Origin: Arenibacter hampyeongensis | GTDB taxonomy: Bacteria; Bacteroidota; Bacteroidia; Flavobacteriales; Flavobacteriaceae | DNA: 64,000 bases | Direction: 5' to 3' | Assembly (NCBI RefSeq): GCF_002909255.1 | Contig: NZ_PIOB01000006.1 | Coordinates: forward strand, 62,001 to 126,000 | Shown here: positions 25,601-34,037 of the stretch, in pieces | Layout of the letters: the number at the start of each line of letters is the position of its first letter | Position numbering within the stretch: the stretch's first letter is position 1 | Translations under genes and position numbers: made by a program | The notes under the pieces: generated by a model | Told to the model about the DNA's origin: nothing | The model's input: only the letters and a program-made list of their open reading frames with translations | The model's database searches: none

Positions 25601-25840
25601 CTCAACAAAGCCATAAAAGCAACTAATAAATTAAGAGCAGTAGAAGATTTATCACTTGTTCCAGAATTGACCAAAAAGGATGAATTTGAGTGGATGGAAC
25701 TTTTTGAGGAGAACAAGAAAAAAGCACAAGAACTACAAACGCAAATCGCCACTACAGAAATAGAAATAGACAAGATGGTTTATGAATTGTATGGGTTGAC
25801 GGAGGAGGAAATTAGGATTGTTGAGAATATAATTGAATAA
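22694..25840 (+). CDS. Type IIG restriction-modification enzyme (Eco57I/TaqI-type single chain)
   Basis: 1048 aa. An N-terminal PD-(D/E)xK nuclease motif is visible: D88 in KADGAIL, then E102-L-K104 in GVIELKG. The adenine methyltransferase core follows: motif I DPACGSGAF at 465-473, motif IV NPPY at 588-591, with a FYTPKYITKYIV block before it (SAM-binding motif X type). The C-terminal part (about 700-1048) fits a TaqI-like target recognition domain plus helical tail. Nuclease, methylase and specificity in one chain define type IIG. Its stop lies 2 bp before gajA, so it forms one operon with Gabija. Adjacent sequence is markedly AT-rich, a sign of acquired cargo. Recognition sequence unknown. 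Confidence 0.88.
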   Translation: MALFQTSVLKSHLALLNQAAVDKAYKKYQKYFWNTTIQENIKSAKEEQYQATFLNELFVNILGYTLFPNPNSNLTTEFKNEKNARKADGAILKDGSAIGVIELKGTNTKDLESIRRQAFDYKANQKGCVYVITSNFEKLRFYINDATEFEEFDLFTLSQDRFKLLYLCLHIDSILNNTSLKIKEASVVKEEEITKAFYKDYSIFKRELYRDLVKRNAKSVKIRLGATEGIENQEDIARLEKNVKLTLFKKSQKLIDRFLFIFFAEDRMLLPSNSTLQILNKWKDDWDFGDERPLYNLFKQYFNFLDIGRRGTEKRAEIYAYNGGLFKPDNLLDALEIDNHLLYKYTTKLSNYDFESQVDVNILGHIFENSLNEIESINAEIEGDNFDKQTSKRKKDGVFYTPKYITKYIVENTIGKLCEEKKIALDFHEEEYFKGRKNRNKTTITKLVNILDEYREWLLQLTICDPACGSGAFLNQALDFLIKEHSYIDELKNKILGGGLQFSDIENTILENNIYGVDLNEESVEIAKLSLWLRTAQPRRKLNDLSSNIKCGNSLIDDKKVAGDKAFKWENEFPDVFADGGFDAVIGNPPYVRPRSLNFIQQEWLIKNFICAENQFDLYHLFIEQAENIKKPDGIVSYILPNAFLANENSKKLRKYILDFCTIGTIIECGSKVFPDASVEVLIYIFYSKAEVAQFGFLENTQFMRSNYFNPKLFYDNFNINFTVTLSETGMKLHQKIKKASLKLGDLTDVMGGIKEYQVGKGKPAQTKEDRELSRFNSTYKTNETYVKEVRGKHVNPYYLDWNEEYISYGPWLAEPRNPEFFKGPRLFMRQIPGRNRLYACYTNEDFVVDQSAYIIKPQKESEFEIKSILPLINSKLIFWYYRNENNEFDQLFPKIKSKEIKNLPIHIDFKSVKDKMLDRANILNNLNDNLFQSLKDFIKFLIHTHILNGLSKKLQNWHELPFSDFIKELNKAIKATNKLRAVEDLSLVPELTKKDEFEWMELFEENKKKAQELQTQIATTEIEIDKMVYELYGLTEEEIRIVENIIE

Positions 25841-25842
25841 AT

Positions 25843-27735
25843 ATGTACGTATCAAAACTGTCAATCAAAAATTATAGGAGCTTTGAAACTTTTGAGATAA
25901 AATTAAAGCCATTTACTCAAATTATTGGAGAGAATAACATAGGGAAATCGAATATGTTAGACTCTCTTGGCTTGTTATTTAGTCAAGAAATCTCATTCTT
26001 TAAGAAGAGAGTATTAGAGGTGTCAGACTTCCACTATCCAGCACTATTAAAACTTAAAAGGGGAATTTTAGATTATGCTACTCCTGCCGATGAAATTAGT
26101 TATCCTGAAATAATTATTGAGGCTATAATGACTGATTTTACCGTTGAGCAAGAGGTAATTGTTTCTGACTGGTTTACTAATGAAAAATGTGAAGATGCAT
26201 CCTTAACATATACATTTGCACCTATTAATTCTTTCGATACTGTTGAAGAAATATTACAACAACGGCAATTTATTAATGACTTTAAGGTGGAGATTGGCGA
26301 AAAAAAATTTGCTGCTTTGTCTGAAACGGAATTACTAAACCTAATTAATTTTCCTATATCTAAATACCAATATCGCATATATGGAGGAAAAAAAGCAGAA
26401 GGAAATTATTTAAGCTATCATCATAACCAATTGAAGTTCGAACTGCTTGATGCTTTGAGAGATGCAAAAAGTGAGCTTTCAGCAAATAGGAACAATGGGC
26501 TACTTTATAGGATTTTAAATGCAAATGATGAAAAGGACTATCAAAATCTAAAGACTCAGCTAGTTGGCTTGGAGAATGCAATAGAATTGAATCCTGCTAT
26601 CGTTGGTATAAAAACAAGAATTACAGAGCAATTAGATAAGATTTCCCTTACTACGGAAAAATCAAACAACGTTGTTGATTTAATTTTTTCAATGCCTAAT
26701 GTAAGCGATCTTCTACGTAAGTTAAGCCTTATTTATAATGACAATCCAATTAAAATAGAACGCAATGGAATGGGACGTAATAATTTACTATTTATGTCCC
26801 TAATGCTATCCTTCATTGAAAACCCAGAAAAACAACATTCAACTTTTTTTAGAATAGTTGGTATTGAAGAACCGGAAGCACATCTCCACGCTAACCTACA
26901 AAATCATCTAGCTCGTAATTTTGATGAACTTATAAAAACGAAAGGAGGAGCTTACAGAAAAGACATCCAACTGCTCATTACATCTCATTCAAATCACATA
27001 ACTACAAAAATTGACTTTGAAAACACCGTAGTATTACACTACGAGAAAAATGAAGTAAAGGCTCATTATATTCTTGAGGGTTTCGGCAGCACAGCAAAAG
27101 ATATCAGGCAGATTAATTATCTTAAAAAGTACCTTGACAGTGAAAATGTCAACCTTTTTTATTCTAGAAGATTGATGTTGGTAGAAGGTATTTCTGAGAA
27201 ACTTTTGTTGCCTATATTTTATAAGGTTCAAACCGGTGTCACTATAGATCAATCGGCTTGTTCTGTAGTAAATGTAAATGGTTTAGCTTTTAAAAACTTT
27301 TTGAAAATTATTGAAAATGGTTTTCATATTAAATGCCTTGTTTTAACCGATAGTGACACTGGAACATCATCAGCTCAAAGGGCAATTGACTTAAGAAATA
27401 AATATGCTGAAAACCCAAAGGTTAATGTACAGGTATCCGAAAAAAGTACTTTTGAAAAAGATTTGATTGCAAGCAATACAATAGGATATGGGAAGGCAAC
27501 TCTATGCGAAGCACTCAAAGTAGTAAGACCAGTATCTGGTAAAATTTACGTTGATGGCTTAGAAGAAAAACCAATTGATGTTGAAAAATATTTTATGCTT
27601 ATTGAAGATTACAAAAGTGAGTTTGCCCTTCAATTATCTATATTACTTTCTGAGTCCTGGGGAGGCTTTATTATTCCTGAGTATATTAAGAATGGAATAA
27701 CATTTTTAAATCCGACAATTGCAACAAAACAATGA
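25843..27735 (+). CDS. gajA: GajA-like OLD-family ATPase/Toprim nuclease (Gabija)
   Basis: 630 aa. N-terminal ABC-type ATPase: LSIKNYRSFETFEI opening, Walker A GENNIGKS at 29-36, a signature-like region around NGMGRNNLLFMSL, Walker B VGIEEPEAHLH at 339-348, and H-loop TSHSNHI. C-terminal Toprim domain: E448 in LVEGISEKLLL, and D503/D505 in LTDSDTG, with all acidic metal ligands present. This is a class 2 OLD nuclease, defined by an adjacent UvrD-like helicase; in Gabija GajA nicks phage DNA when nucleotide pools fall. It is slightly longer than characterised GajA. It starts 2 bp after the RM gene and overlaps gajB by 4 bp. Confidence 0.9.
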   Translation: MYVSKLSIKNYRSFETFEIKLKPFTQIIGENNIGKSNMLDSLGLLFSQEISFFKKRVLEVSDFHYPALLKLKRGILDYATPADEISYPEIIIEAIMTDFTVEQEVIVSDWFTNEKCEDASLTYTFAPINSFDTVEEILQQRQFINDFKVEIGEKKFAALSETELLNLINFPISKYQYRIYGGKKAEGNYLSYHHNQLKFELLDALRDAKSELSANRNNGLLYRILNANDEKDYQNLKTQLVGLENAIELNPAIVGIKTRITEQLDKISLTTEKSNNVVDLIFSMPNVSDLLRKLSLIYNDNPIKIERNGMGRNNLLFMSLMLSFIENPEKQHSTFFRIVGIEEPEAHLHANLQNHLARNFDELIKTKGGAYRKDIQLLITSHSNHITTKIDFENTVVLHYEKNEVKAHYILEGFGSTAKDIRQINYLKKYLDSENVNLFYSRRLMLVEGISEKLLLPIFYKVQTGVTIDQSACSVVNVNGLAFKNFLKIIENGFHIKCLVLTDSDTGTSSAQRAIDLRNKYAENPKVNVQVSEKSTFEKDLIASNTIGYGKATLCEALKVVRPVSGKIYVDGLEEKPIDVEKYFMLIEDYKSEFALQLSILLSESWGGFIIPEYIKNGITFLNPTIATKQ

Positions 27736-29255
27736 AAGTTCCTAAACCAAAATTAGTGATTGCAGGTCCAGGAGCTGGAAAAACTCACGGAATGGTCGAT
27801 GAAATTATTTCTTCAATATCAGATTTAAAACCTAACCGACATATGGCAATTGTTACGTATACCAACTCTGCCACCAATAATATAAAAAGACGATTAGGAG
27901 ATAAGATTCTAATACCACCTAACGTTTTCATAGGTACTATCCATTCCTTTCTCAATCGTTATATAGTGATACCTTATTCAGGCCTTATTCATAACGATGT
28001 AAATGAGGAACTCCATTTTATTCAATGCGGTATGGATGATGTTATTGATAGAATGTTCGGAACAAAAATTGACTTCAAAGAAAAAAACTTTCACAAAAAA
28101 AGAGTTACAGAATCCATGCATAAAATGGGTTTTGTGACATTTGACCAAACTTTAAATCTGTCCGAAAAGTGTTTTGAGAATTTAAGGGTTAAGCATTTGG
28201 TTGCAAATAGACTACAGTATCTATTTGTAGATGAATTTCAAGATTCAGATAATAAAATGTTTGGTATAATCGAAAACTTAAGAAAGCAAAAGAAGACAAT
28301 AATTTATTGTGTTGGCGATCCAGAGCAATATATTCAAAGCTTCAGTGCAGCAAAAAAAGCTTTTAAAAACATACCAATATTAAAGGCATCTAGGACTAAT
28401 GTATACGACGTGACCCTTAACAAAACTAATAGAAGGTCAAATGGGGCTATAGTAAACTTTATTAATCATTTCAGCAAAAGAGCTTATCAAGATGAAACTT
28501 TTGAACAGACCAGCTATAATGTAAAAGCAGGAGAACCTGTTAAGTTTATTTCTCAAGCTGCGGACATTACTTTAATGTTGCCTCAGTTCTTTGAGTTATG
28601 TAACAAGTTGAATATCACGAAAAATGATATAGCGATAATAGCAAAAAATAATGCAGTCATCAATAAAGCCTCCATGGCTCTGGATAATAATATAATATCT
28701 CCAGTGAGAAGTTCTAAGCCATCTATGATTAATGAAATCAAAGACACCATACTCACTTCATTAAATATGAATCAGAATATGTTTTGTGAAAAGTATGGCA
28801 AAACTCCATTCGACTTAAAAGTTATGGCTGTAAAGGTTGCTCGCGCAATTAGAAATGATATTATTGAAAATGAAAATAGTTTTGCAAGTTTTCTAAAAAG
28901 TAATTTTGACCTGACTATAAATAATGAAATACCTATTGAAGTTGATAACCTCCGCCAATCAGTAGCTCCAAAGTCATTAAAAGATGCAGTCATGGTTTCC
29001 AATATCCATAAATTCAAAGGGTTAGAATCAGAAGCGGTGCTTGCAGTAGCAAAAAATGAAATAGAATTAAAACTTTGGTTGGAAACCAATACAAAAAGGA
29101 GAGATGAACACGAAGGGAATACTACTAGCGACTATCCTAGGCTTGGATACGTTGCATTTAGTAGAGCACGTCAATTATTATGCATTGCTTGTGTAGAAGT
29201 CATAAGTGATGAAACAAAAGAGAAACTACGAAATTTATCGGTGGAAATTTTATGA
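27732..29255 (+). CDS. gajB: GajB-like UvrD/PcrA-type helicase (Gabija)
   Basis: 507 aa, start overlapping the gajA stop as ATGA. A compact SF1A helicase with every motif visible: Walker A AGPGAGKT at 11-18, Ia TYTNSATNNI, Ic FIGTIHSFL, II FVDEFQD, III VGDPEQYI, IV NKTNRRS, V NIHKFKGLESEAV, VI YVAFSRARQ. Length matches GajB and is much shorter than UvrD because insertion domains are missing. In Gabija it forms a large complex with GajA and senses or consumes DNA/nucleotide signals during infection. All catalytic residues are intact, so the system is predicted to be active. Confidence 0.9.
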   Translation: MKVPKPKLVIAGPGAGKTHGMVDEIISSISDLKPNRHMAIVTYTNSATNNIKRRLGDKILIPPNVFIGTIHSFLNRYIVIPYSGLIHNDVNEELHFIQCGMDDVIDRMFGTKIDFKEKNFHKKRVTESMHKMGFVTFDQTLNLSEKCFENLRVKHLVANRLQYLFVDEFQDSDNKMFGIIENLRKQKKTIIYCVGDPEQYIQSFSAAKKAFKNIPILKASRTNVYDVTLNKTNRRSNGAIVNFINHFSKRAYQDETFEQTSYNVKAGEPVKFISQAADITLMLPQFFELCNKLNITKNDIAIIAKNNAVINKASMALDNNIISPVRSSKPSMINEIKDTILTSLNMNQNMFCEKYGKTPFDLKVMAVKVARAIRNDIIENENSFASFLKSNFDLTINNEIPIEVDNLRQSVAPKSLKDAVMVSNIHKFKGLESEAVLAVAKNEIELKLWLETNTKRRDEHEGNTTSDYPRLGYVAFSRARQLLCIACVEVISDETKEKLRNLSVEIL

Positions 29256-29394
29256 TTTTATATAAAGTAAAAAAACACCTATTCCTACTATATTTTTTTG
29301 TTTGGGTATTAAGCCTGTAACTGATTGATTTTCAGTTATCCTTTAAAAAAGTAGGATTCGAACCCTTCTGCTAACCCTATTCACGCATCTATTT

Positions 29395-29793
29395 TTAAAT
29401 CTTCTTCTTAAACTCCGTAAGGGCATTAACAATGGCAGATTCCAAATCCTTGTATTCCTCTTGAACATCGGTCTGGTAGACAATATTCTCCCCTATATTG
29501 TCCTTTGGAATGAATTCGTTATCCTCCGTAAGAATCCATGCCGGATTATAGCCCAATGAGTAATAATATAAAACCAATTTTATGGTGGTCAGTGATATGG
29601 CCCCCCGTTCTACATTGACCAAGGTATTATAGTCCATATCAAAACGTTCGGTAATCGATTTAATAGAAAACTCGCTTGAACGTTTATTGCCGGTATCCTT
29701 TTCGATCAGTTCTTCGCGAATCATTCTTAATCGTTCGCTGATGTATGCAAAATCCTCAGTGGAGGCTCTCATCATCTCGTCAATATCTTTCAT
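29395..29793 (-). CDS. XRE-like helix-turn-helix regulator
   Basis: 132 aa. Residues about 15-85 read as a Cro/XRE fold: ISERLRMIREEL, FSIKSITERFDMDYNTLVNV, ERGAISLTTIKLVLYYYS, the last matching the E-x-G-x-x-x-x-x-x-x-x-L-x-x-Y-x-L pattern. The acidic C-terminus may oligomerise or bind a ligand. It is 21 bp downstream of the coupling-protein gene on the same strand, so probably the last gene of that operon and a regulator of transfer. It also marks the right limit of the inserted cargo. Confidence 0.75.
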   Translation of the reverse strand: MKDIDEMMRASTEDFAYISERLRMIREELIEKDTGNKRSSEFSIKSITERFDMDYNTLVNVERGAISLTTIKLVLYYYSLGYNPAWILTEDNEFIPKDNIGENIVYQTDVQEEYKDLESAIVNALTEFKKKI

Positions 29794-29814
29794 GTTTTTA
29801 ATTTTAAATATAGA

Positions 29815-32340
29815 TTATTCCTTGTTCATTTCTATAGGATAGCTGGACAATAAGGTTTCCAAACTTTCCAAAGAATCATTAAATACATCTGTTTGGTTAA
29901 CCGCAGAAACACTTTCAAAAGTAGGTGTTTCATATTGCCTACGAAAGGCATCTGCCAACTCCCTGCTGGATTTACTGCGGTATTTCTTCATAAAATCTTT
30001 TGCAATGACCTCGTCCTTTTCCAGAGATCCCGCTATTTTATCGCCAATTTTGTGTTCGTCAAAAATAGCCAACTTTGGTTTATTTCCAGTACAATGAACA
30101 TATTCCCGTTCAACAAGCTCATTGATATCTTTGATCACCTTTAAAAAATTAGCATCCAGAATCCTATCTATTTCCTTGTCTATATACATGCGATCTACCA
30201 GGTTGGCAATATAATGCTGTATATTTTCGGTATGGTCGGAATGATTCTTTGTCAATTCCTCCAACTTTTGTAGATGGTCGAACAATTTTAGCTCATGGGC
30301 CAAAGGGACAAATTGAATTTGCTTTATATGATTATCGTATTGTTCAGCTGCAAACTCCTTAATGTAAGTGGTATAAAATTCCAAATAATTTGTTTGACCA
30401 AAATCGAGGTTCCGTACAACATCAAAAAAGTCAAGGCTGTGAATCAGTTTCATCTTCGAATCCACTAGTTCCTGATGATTTGCACTTTTAAATTTGTTAT
30501 GCACTGGCATTTCGTATTTCCCTTGAATTTTTTTGGATTCCATATTGGGTTTTAACAACCCAAAACACAGTTTTTGTTCAATAGGGTTTTCAAAGGTATC
30601 TGCGACAATGCCCCCAAAATGGCCTGTAGACATACTAGTAATCTTGCTTTTTGGCAACAATTCCGAAAGAATGGTACTGAAATTTACAGTGGTGTCGTTG
30701 TTGGAAATTGCCTTGCTTTTTTTTCCTTGATGGATACGTCCAAATATCTCACTGATTCTTCGGGCCGTTTCCCCTTTTGCAGCTCCACTGAACACATTGG
30801 AGCAGTTGTCAAAGATGACCTCTGCCAGTTCTCTGCCATAGTCGGCAATCAATTGTGTAATGCTTTGTATACCCAACACGGTGGCCACATAATGAGATCT
30901 TCCGGTATCGATTATCTTGCGAAGTCCCATAATGAAAACGGTTGGGAGTTCATCCAGGATAAGACCCAAAGGCCTACAGCCAGGTTTATTTACCACTTGC
31001 AAAATTTTATTAATATAGAGTCCTATTGGAGCGGCATAGATTTCAGAACGGTCCGGATTATTTTGAATACAGACTATTTTAGGTTTTTGCGGGTTATTGA
31101 TGTCCAAACGAAAATCGTTGCCTGTCATGATATAATAGATTTCCTTGCTGGCCAGCATGGAAAGGGATATCTGAGCGCTTGCGGTCTGACCGGCCAGCTG
31201 CTGGCCTGCTTGCCGCTCCATGGCATCCTTGAACGGAATCATCAGACTGCGGACTTCTACTTCCCTCATCATAATTTCCAACAAGTATTCAATGTTTATT
31301 GTAGATAACGTTATGACATGTGGCAAAGTGCAGATATTCTCACCCGTCTCCTCGGATTTTTTCTTCAAGTACCAGATCAGCCCCGAAACAAAACTAATGG
31401 CACTTTTTGAAAAAAAATCACTGCGCTTTATCCAATCTTTATTCAGATTTTTCATGATAATTGTAGCAGCATCTGCGGCATCGGTCTGGTTTCGCATTAA
31501 ATATGGGTCGATAGGGTTACAGCGATGCGATTTTTCTATATTGTCAAAACTCAAGGTATAAAACTCGGGTAGTTTGGATTTTTCTTGAACATCGTTTGTG
31601 CGCTCCTTTTTTCTGCGCCAATAGTTGTAGGCCACCTTACTAAGCGTATCGAACTTAAAATCATAAATCAATAGCGTAAAGTTCTTTTCTATCATTTGCT
31701 CTATAATCTCTTCGATCAGCGCAAAGGATTTTCCACTACCTGGTGTACCTATAACCAATAAGGCCCGGAACAAGTTGACAAAATTTATCCACCCTTTCCT
31801 TAGTTGCCCTTGGTAATGGTATTCATAGGGAATGTTTACGGAATACTTGGTATCTATGCGTTCTTCCATCTGCTGAAATGTTTCGTTCCGATCGTTAAAA
31901 GGGTCATCCTCGGCATCATTGACAAAGTCCATCACCTGGAAAAGATGTACCGAACCAGAAACAGAAAATAGGAAACCGATATTATATAAAATCAAAGAGT
32001 ACCAGAGCAAACTGATTTGGGAAGGTTTAAAATATCCTGTTATAAATAACAGTACACAGCCAATTCCAAAATACGTTAGGCCGGTCAAAAATGATTTGCC
32101 CTCTTTTTTTCTGGGATTATATAGCATTACCGAACCTAAAATGAACATCAATAACATTGTTCTTCCGGGTAAGGGCTTTTGCAAAGGCTTAAATCGAATA
32201 AGGAAATCATGTATGATTTGTGAAAGTTGTGAATCACATTCCAGATATTGCACGATCGGGTAATAGGAAATAAAGCCTATAATAGCAAAAAAGGTTACCG
32301 AAAGTAGCATGGCCGAGAATGCCAGATTCTTGTCGTTCAT
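29815..32340 (-). CDS. Type IV coupling protein (TraG/VirD4-like)
   Basis: 841 aa. The N-terminal region has several membrane segments (LAFSAMLLSVTFFAIIGFI, TMLLMFILGSVMLY, GIGCVLLFITGYF, LILYNIGFLFSVSG). The motor domain has Walker A GTPGSGKSF near residue 203 and a TraM-recognition-like region (LGLILDELPTVFI, with Walker B Asp-Glu; GIQSITQLIADYG). It links the relaxosome to the T4SS channel and pumps DNA using ATP. The family matches the Bacteroidota mobilisation/coupling proteins (YWF-type). The C-terminal 200 residues are helical and less conserved. It is separated from the relaxase by 8 kb and lies on the opposite strand. Confidence 0.9.
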   Translation of the reverse strand: MNDKNLAFSAMLLSVTFFAIIGFISYYPIVQYLECDSQLSQIIHDFLIRFKPLQKPLPGRTMLLMFILGSVMLYNPRKKEGKSFLTGLTYFGIGCVLLFITGYFKPSQISLLWYSLILYNIGFLFSVSGSVHLFQVMDFVNDAEDDPFNDRNETFQQMEERIDTKYSVNIPYEYHYQGQLRKGWINFVNLFRALLVIGTPGSGKSFALIEEIIEQMIEKNFTLLIYDFKFDTLSKVAYNYWRRKKERTNDVQEKSKLPEFYTLSFDNIEKSHRCNPIDPYLMRNQTDAADAATIIMKNLNKDWIKRSDFFSKSAISFVSGLIWYLKKKSEETGENICTLPHVITLSTINIEYLLEIMMREVEVRSLMIPFKDAMERQAGQQLAGQTASAQISLSMLASKEIYYIMTGNDFRLDINNPQKPKIVCIQNNPDRSEIYAAPIGLYINKILQVVNKPGCRPLGLILDELPTVFIMGLRKIIDTGRSHYVATVLGIQSITQLIADYGRELAEVIFDNCSNVFSGAAKGETARRISEIFGRIHQGKKSKAISNNDTTVNFSTILSELLPKSKITSMSTGHFGGIVADTFENPIEQKLCFGLLKPNMESKKIQGKYEMPVHNKFKSANHQELVDSKMKLIHSLDFFDVVRNLDFGQTNYLEFYTTYIKEFAAEQYDNHIKQIQFVPLAHELKLFDHLQKLEELTKNHSDHTENIQHYIANLVDRMYIDKEIDRILDANFLKVIKDINELVEREYVHCTGNKPKLAIFDEHKIGDKIAGSLEKDEVIAKDFMKKYRSKSSRELADAFRRQYETPTFESVSAVNQTDVFNDSLESLETLLSSYPIEMNKE

Positions 32341-32413
32341 TATGAAATTGAGTGGTTATAATTTACTTAGCATAGATTGCCCCTTAATTCTTCTATTATG
32401 GAGCTCATGAGAA

Positions 32414-33970
32414 TCATTCTATCGAGTTTTGTAAGTTATTGTTATTCTTTATTTCCCCTTTCATTTTTTCAGGAGTAAGGGGAGCATTTTTCTTTAAATG
32501 CGCCCTGATTTCAGAAAAGGGAATGGTATAGCTAAATTTCAATCCAAAATCGCATTCCACGCTGTTGCTATTTATTGATTTTATGATACCAAGGTTAGGT
32601 GCGCCTTCAGGCCCTTTGGTTGTTTTCAATTCAATTTGATCACCGATGACCATAACATCTGCGCTTACAGTCCCCATTTTAACATATTTCACCTTCTTGG
32701 AATCCCTTAGGTCATCGTTCCAATCCTTGCCTTTTGATTTATGGATAGTGATTGGGAACGGTAGATAAAAATCGGTAATGGTTTCTATCAAGGATTTGAA
32801 CAGATTTTTTACTCTTTCAGGCTGATCGTTATTTATGATTTCAGATAAGGAAAATTCCAATACAATCTTGTCTTTATATTTTATCCATTCGATAGAATTC
32901 GACATAAGTTTATCCCATTCTAGTTGGGACGTTAATTTTTCCTCCAGCAAGGTGATATGATTGGTCAATTGAACCCCGACTTCTGAGGTGTTGTTAATGG
33001 TTAGCCTTACATTTCCGTGGCTATATGAACTTTCCAAATATACATTTGGATTAAAACGGTTGATAAGGCTGCTAAACAACTTTAGGTCAAACTCGAAACC
33101 TTTGATATCATTGTCCATTATGGATATCATGGATACACTGTTTGTCTTAAGGTAAGGTTCGGTTAGTTGACCGAAGAAATCTAACTTTTTTTGATAAACG
33201 TTGCCACTAAAGGATACATAAAAATTATCTGGACTACCATGTAGTTCATGGTAGGAGAGGAGGTCTATGCCACTTTCCCCGACTACAATTTTGTATGGAT
33301 TCTTGATGGGACTTGAATGAAATAGAAAATGATCCTTTTGGTTCAGTACGAGGCGAAACTTTTTAATTTTATTGTCTCTACTGCTCTTATATGTTTTATT
33401 GTAGAGGATATAATTTTGGGGATAGCCTTCCAAATCGTACTTTGGAAAAGCAATATTGGCGAACTGATAGCCATTTTCCACAGTGGGATACGCATTATAA
33501 ATACGGCCCTTAAATATAGGGCTGTTTAAAGTTGTCTTGGAAATACCCCGTTGTAGCCTTAGATAACTTGAATTCCGTAATGGAACAATGGTAAAATTAT
33601 CCTCCAAGGATTTTCTCACGGTATTGGTATCTCTAACTTCCATAGGTATATTTCCAATATAACCAGTCCAGTTCACAATTTCTAGTCCGGCTTGCACGGC
33701 CTGGTAAAAATTCGCGTTCCTCCGCATCAAAAACCCAAAGAAAAGGCCTTTGTCCTGGGAATCGTTTCGGTTGAAATAGGTTACCGGCTCTCTGGCAATT
33801 TGTAGAACAATGCGGTCTCTGTCATTCTTGAATTCCATAGAACCTGCACTTTTCTTAATCAATTTGTATCCATTTTGATATAAGTACGTCGGAAAATTGG
33901 CCTCAGTATTGATTTTTGAAATCAATCTTTTATAATATTCAGGGTCATCTATGTAATTAGAACTTTGCAT
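32414..33970 (-). CDS. Toprim domain protein (DUF3991-like), primase-related
   Basis: 518 aa. The N-terminal 100 residues resemble the DUF3991-type region. A Toprim fold appears at about 225-305: VVGESGIDLLSYHEL (catalytic Glu) and SMISIMDNDIKGFEFD (Asp-x-Asp). The C-terminus is mixed with a Lys/Asn tail. Toprim proteins of this class in Bacteroidota conjugative elements are thought to prime or process the transferred strand. It lies 73 bp upstream of the coupling-protein gene in the same operon. A shorter paralogue-like protein with a decayed Toprim motif lies 1 kb upstream (35004-36227). Confidence 0.7.
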   Translation of the reverse strand: MQSSNYIDDPEYYKRLISKINTEANFPTYLYQNGYKLIKKSAGSMEFKNDRDRIVLQIAREPVTYFNRNDSQDKGLFFGFLMRRNANFYQAVQAGLEIVNWTGYIGNIPMEVRDTNTVRKSLEDNFTIVPLRNSSYLRLQRGISKTTLNSPIFKGRIYNAYPTVENGYQFANIAFPKYDLEGYPQNYILYNKTYKSSRDNKIKKFRLVLNQKDHFLFHSSPIKNPYKIVVGESGIDLLSYHELHGSPDNFYVSFSGNVYQKKLDFFGQLTEPYLKTNSVSMISIMDNDIKGFEFDLKLFSSLINRFNPNVYLESSYSHGNVRLTINNTSEVGVQLTNHITLLEEKLTSQLEWDKLMSNSIEWIKYKDKIVLEFSLSEIINNDQPERVKNLFKSLIETITDFYLPFPITIHKSKGKDWNDDLRDSKKVKYVKMGTVSADVMVIGDQIELKTTKGPEGAPNLGIIKSINSNSVECDFGLKFSYTIPFSEIRAHLKKNAPLTPEKMKGEIKNNNNLQNSIE

Positions 33971-33982
33971 AGGAAGGATGTA

Positions 33983-34015
33983 AAATGGCCGACATGCTTG
34001 GCGTGTCGGCCATTT
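33983..34015 (-). terminator. Perfect 12-bp hairpin between operon genes
   Basis: AAATGGCCGACA (33983-33994) pairs exactly with TGTCGGCCATTT (34004-34015) around a 9-nt loop. It lies between the DUF3945-like and Toprim genes. Leftward transcripts meet TTTT after the stem, so it may act as a partial terminator or RNA-processing site that lowers expression of downstream genes. Confidence 0.5.
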
Positions 34016-34037
34016 GCTTGAATTAGTATAAACTGAG

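Noticed and set aside
22694-29255. Alternative reading as BREX, DISARM, PARIS or type I RM
   Set aside because: No PglZ, BrxL, Ariadne-like or HsdR/S partners; RM activity is single-chain and the other two genes match GajA and GajB motifs.
30574-31308. Plus-strand frame of 244 codons opposite the coupling-protein gene
   Set aside because: Lies entirely inside a clearly conserved gene on the other strand (Walker motifs and family blocks); antisense shadow.
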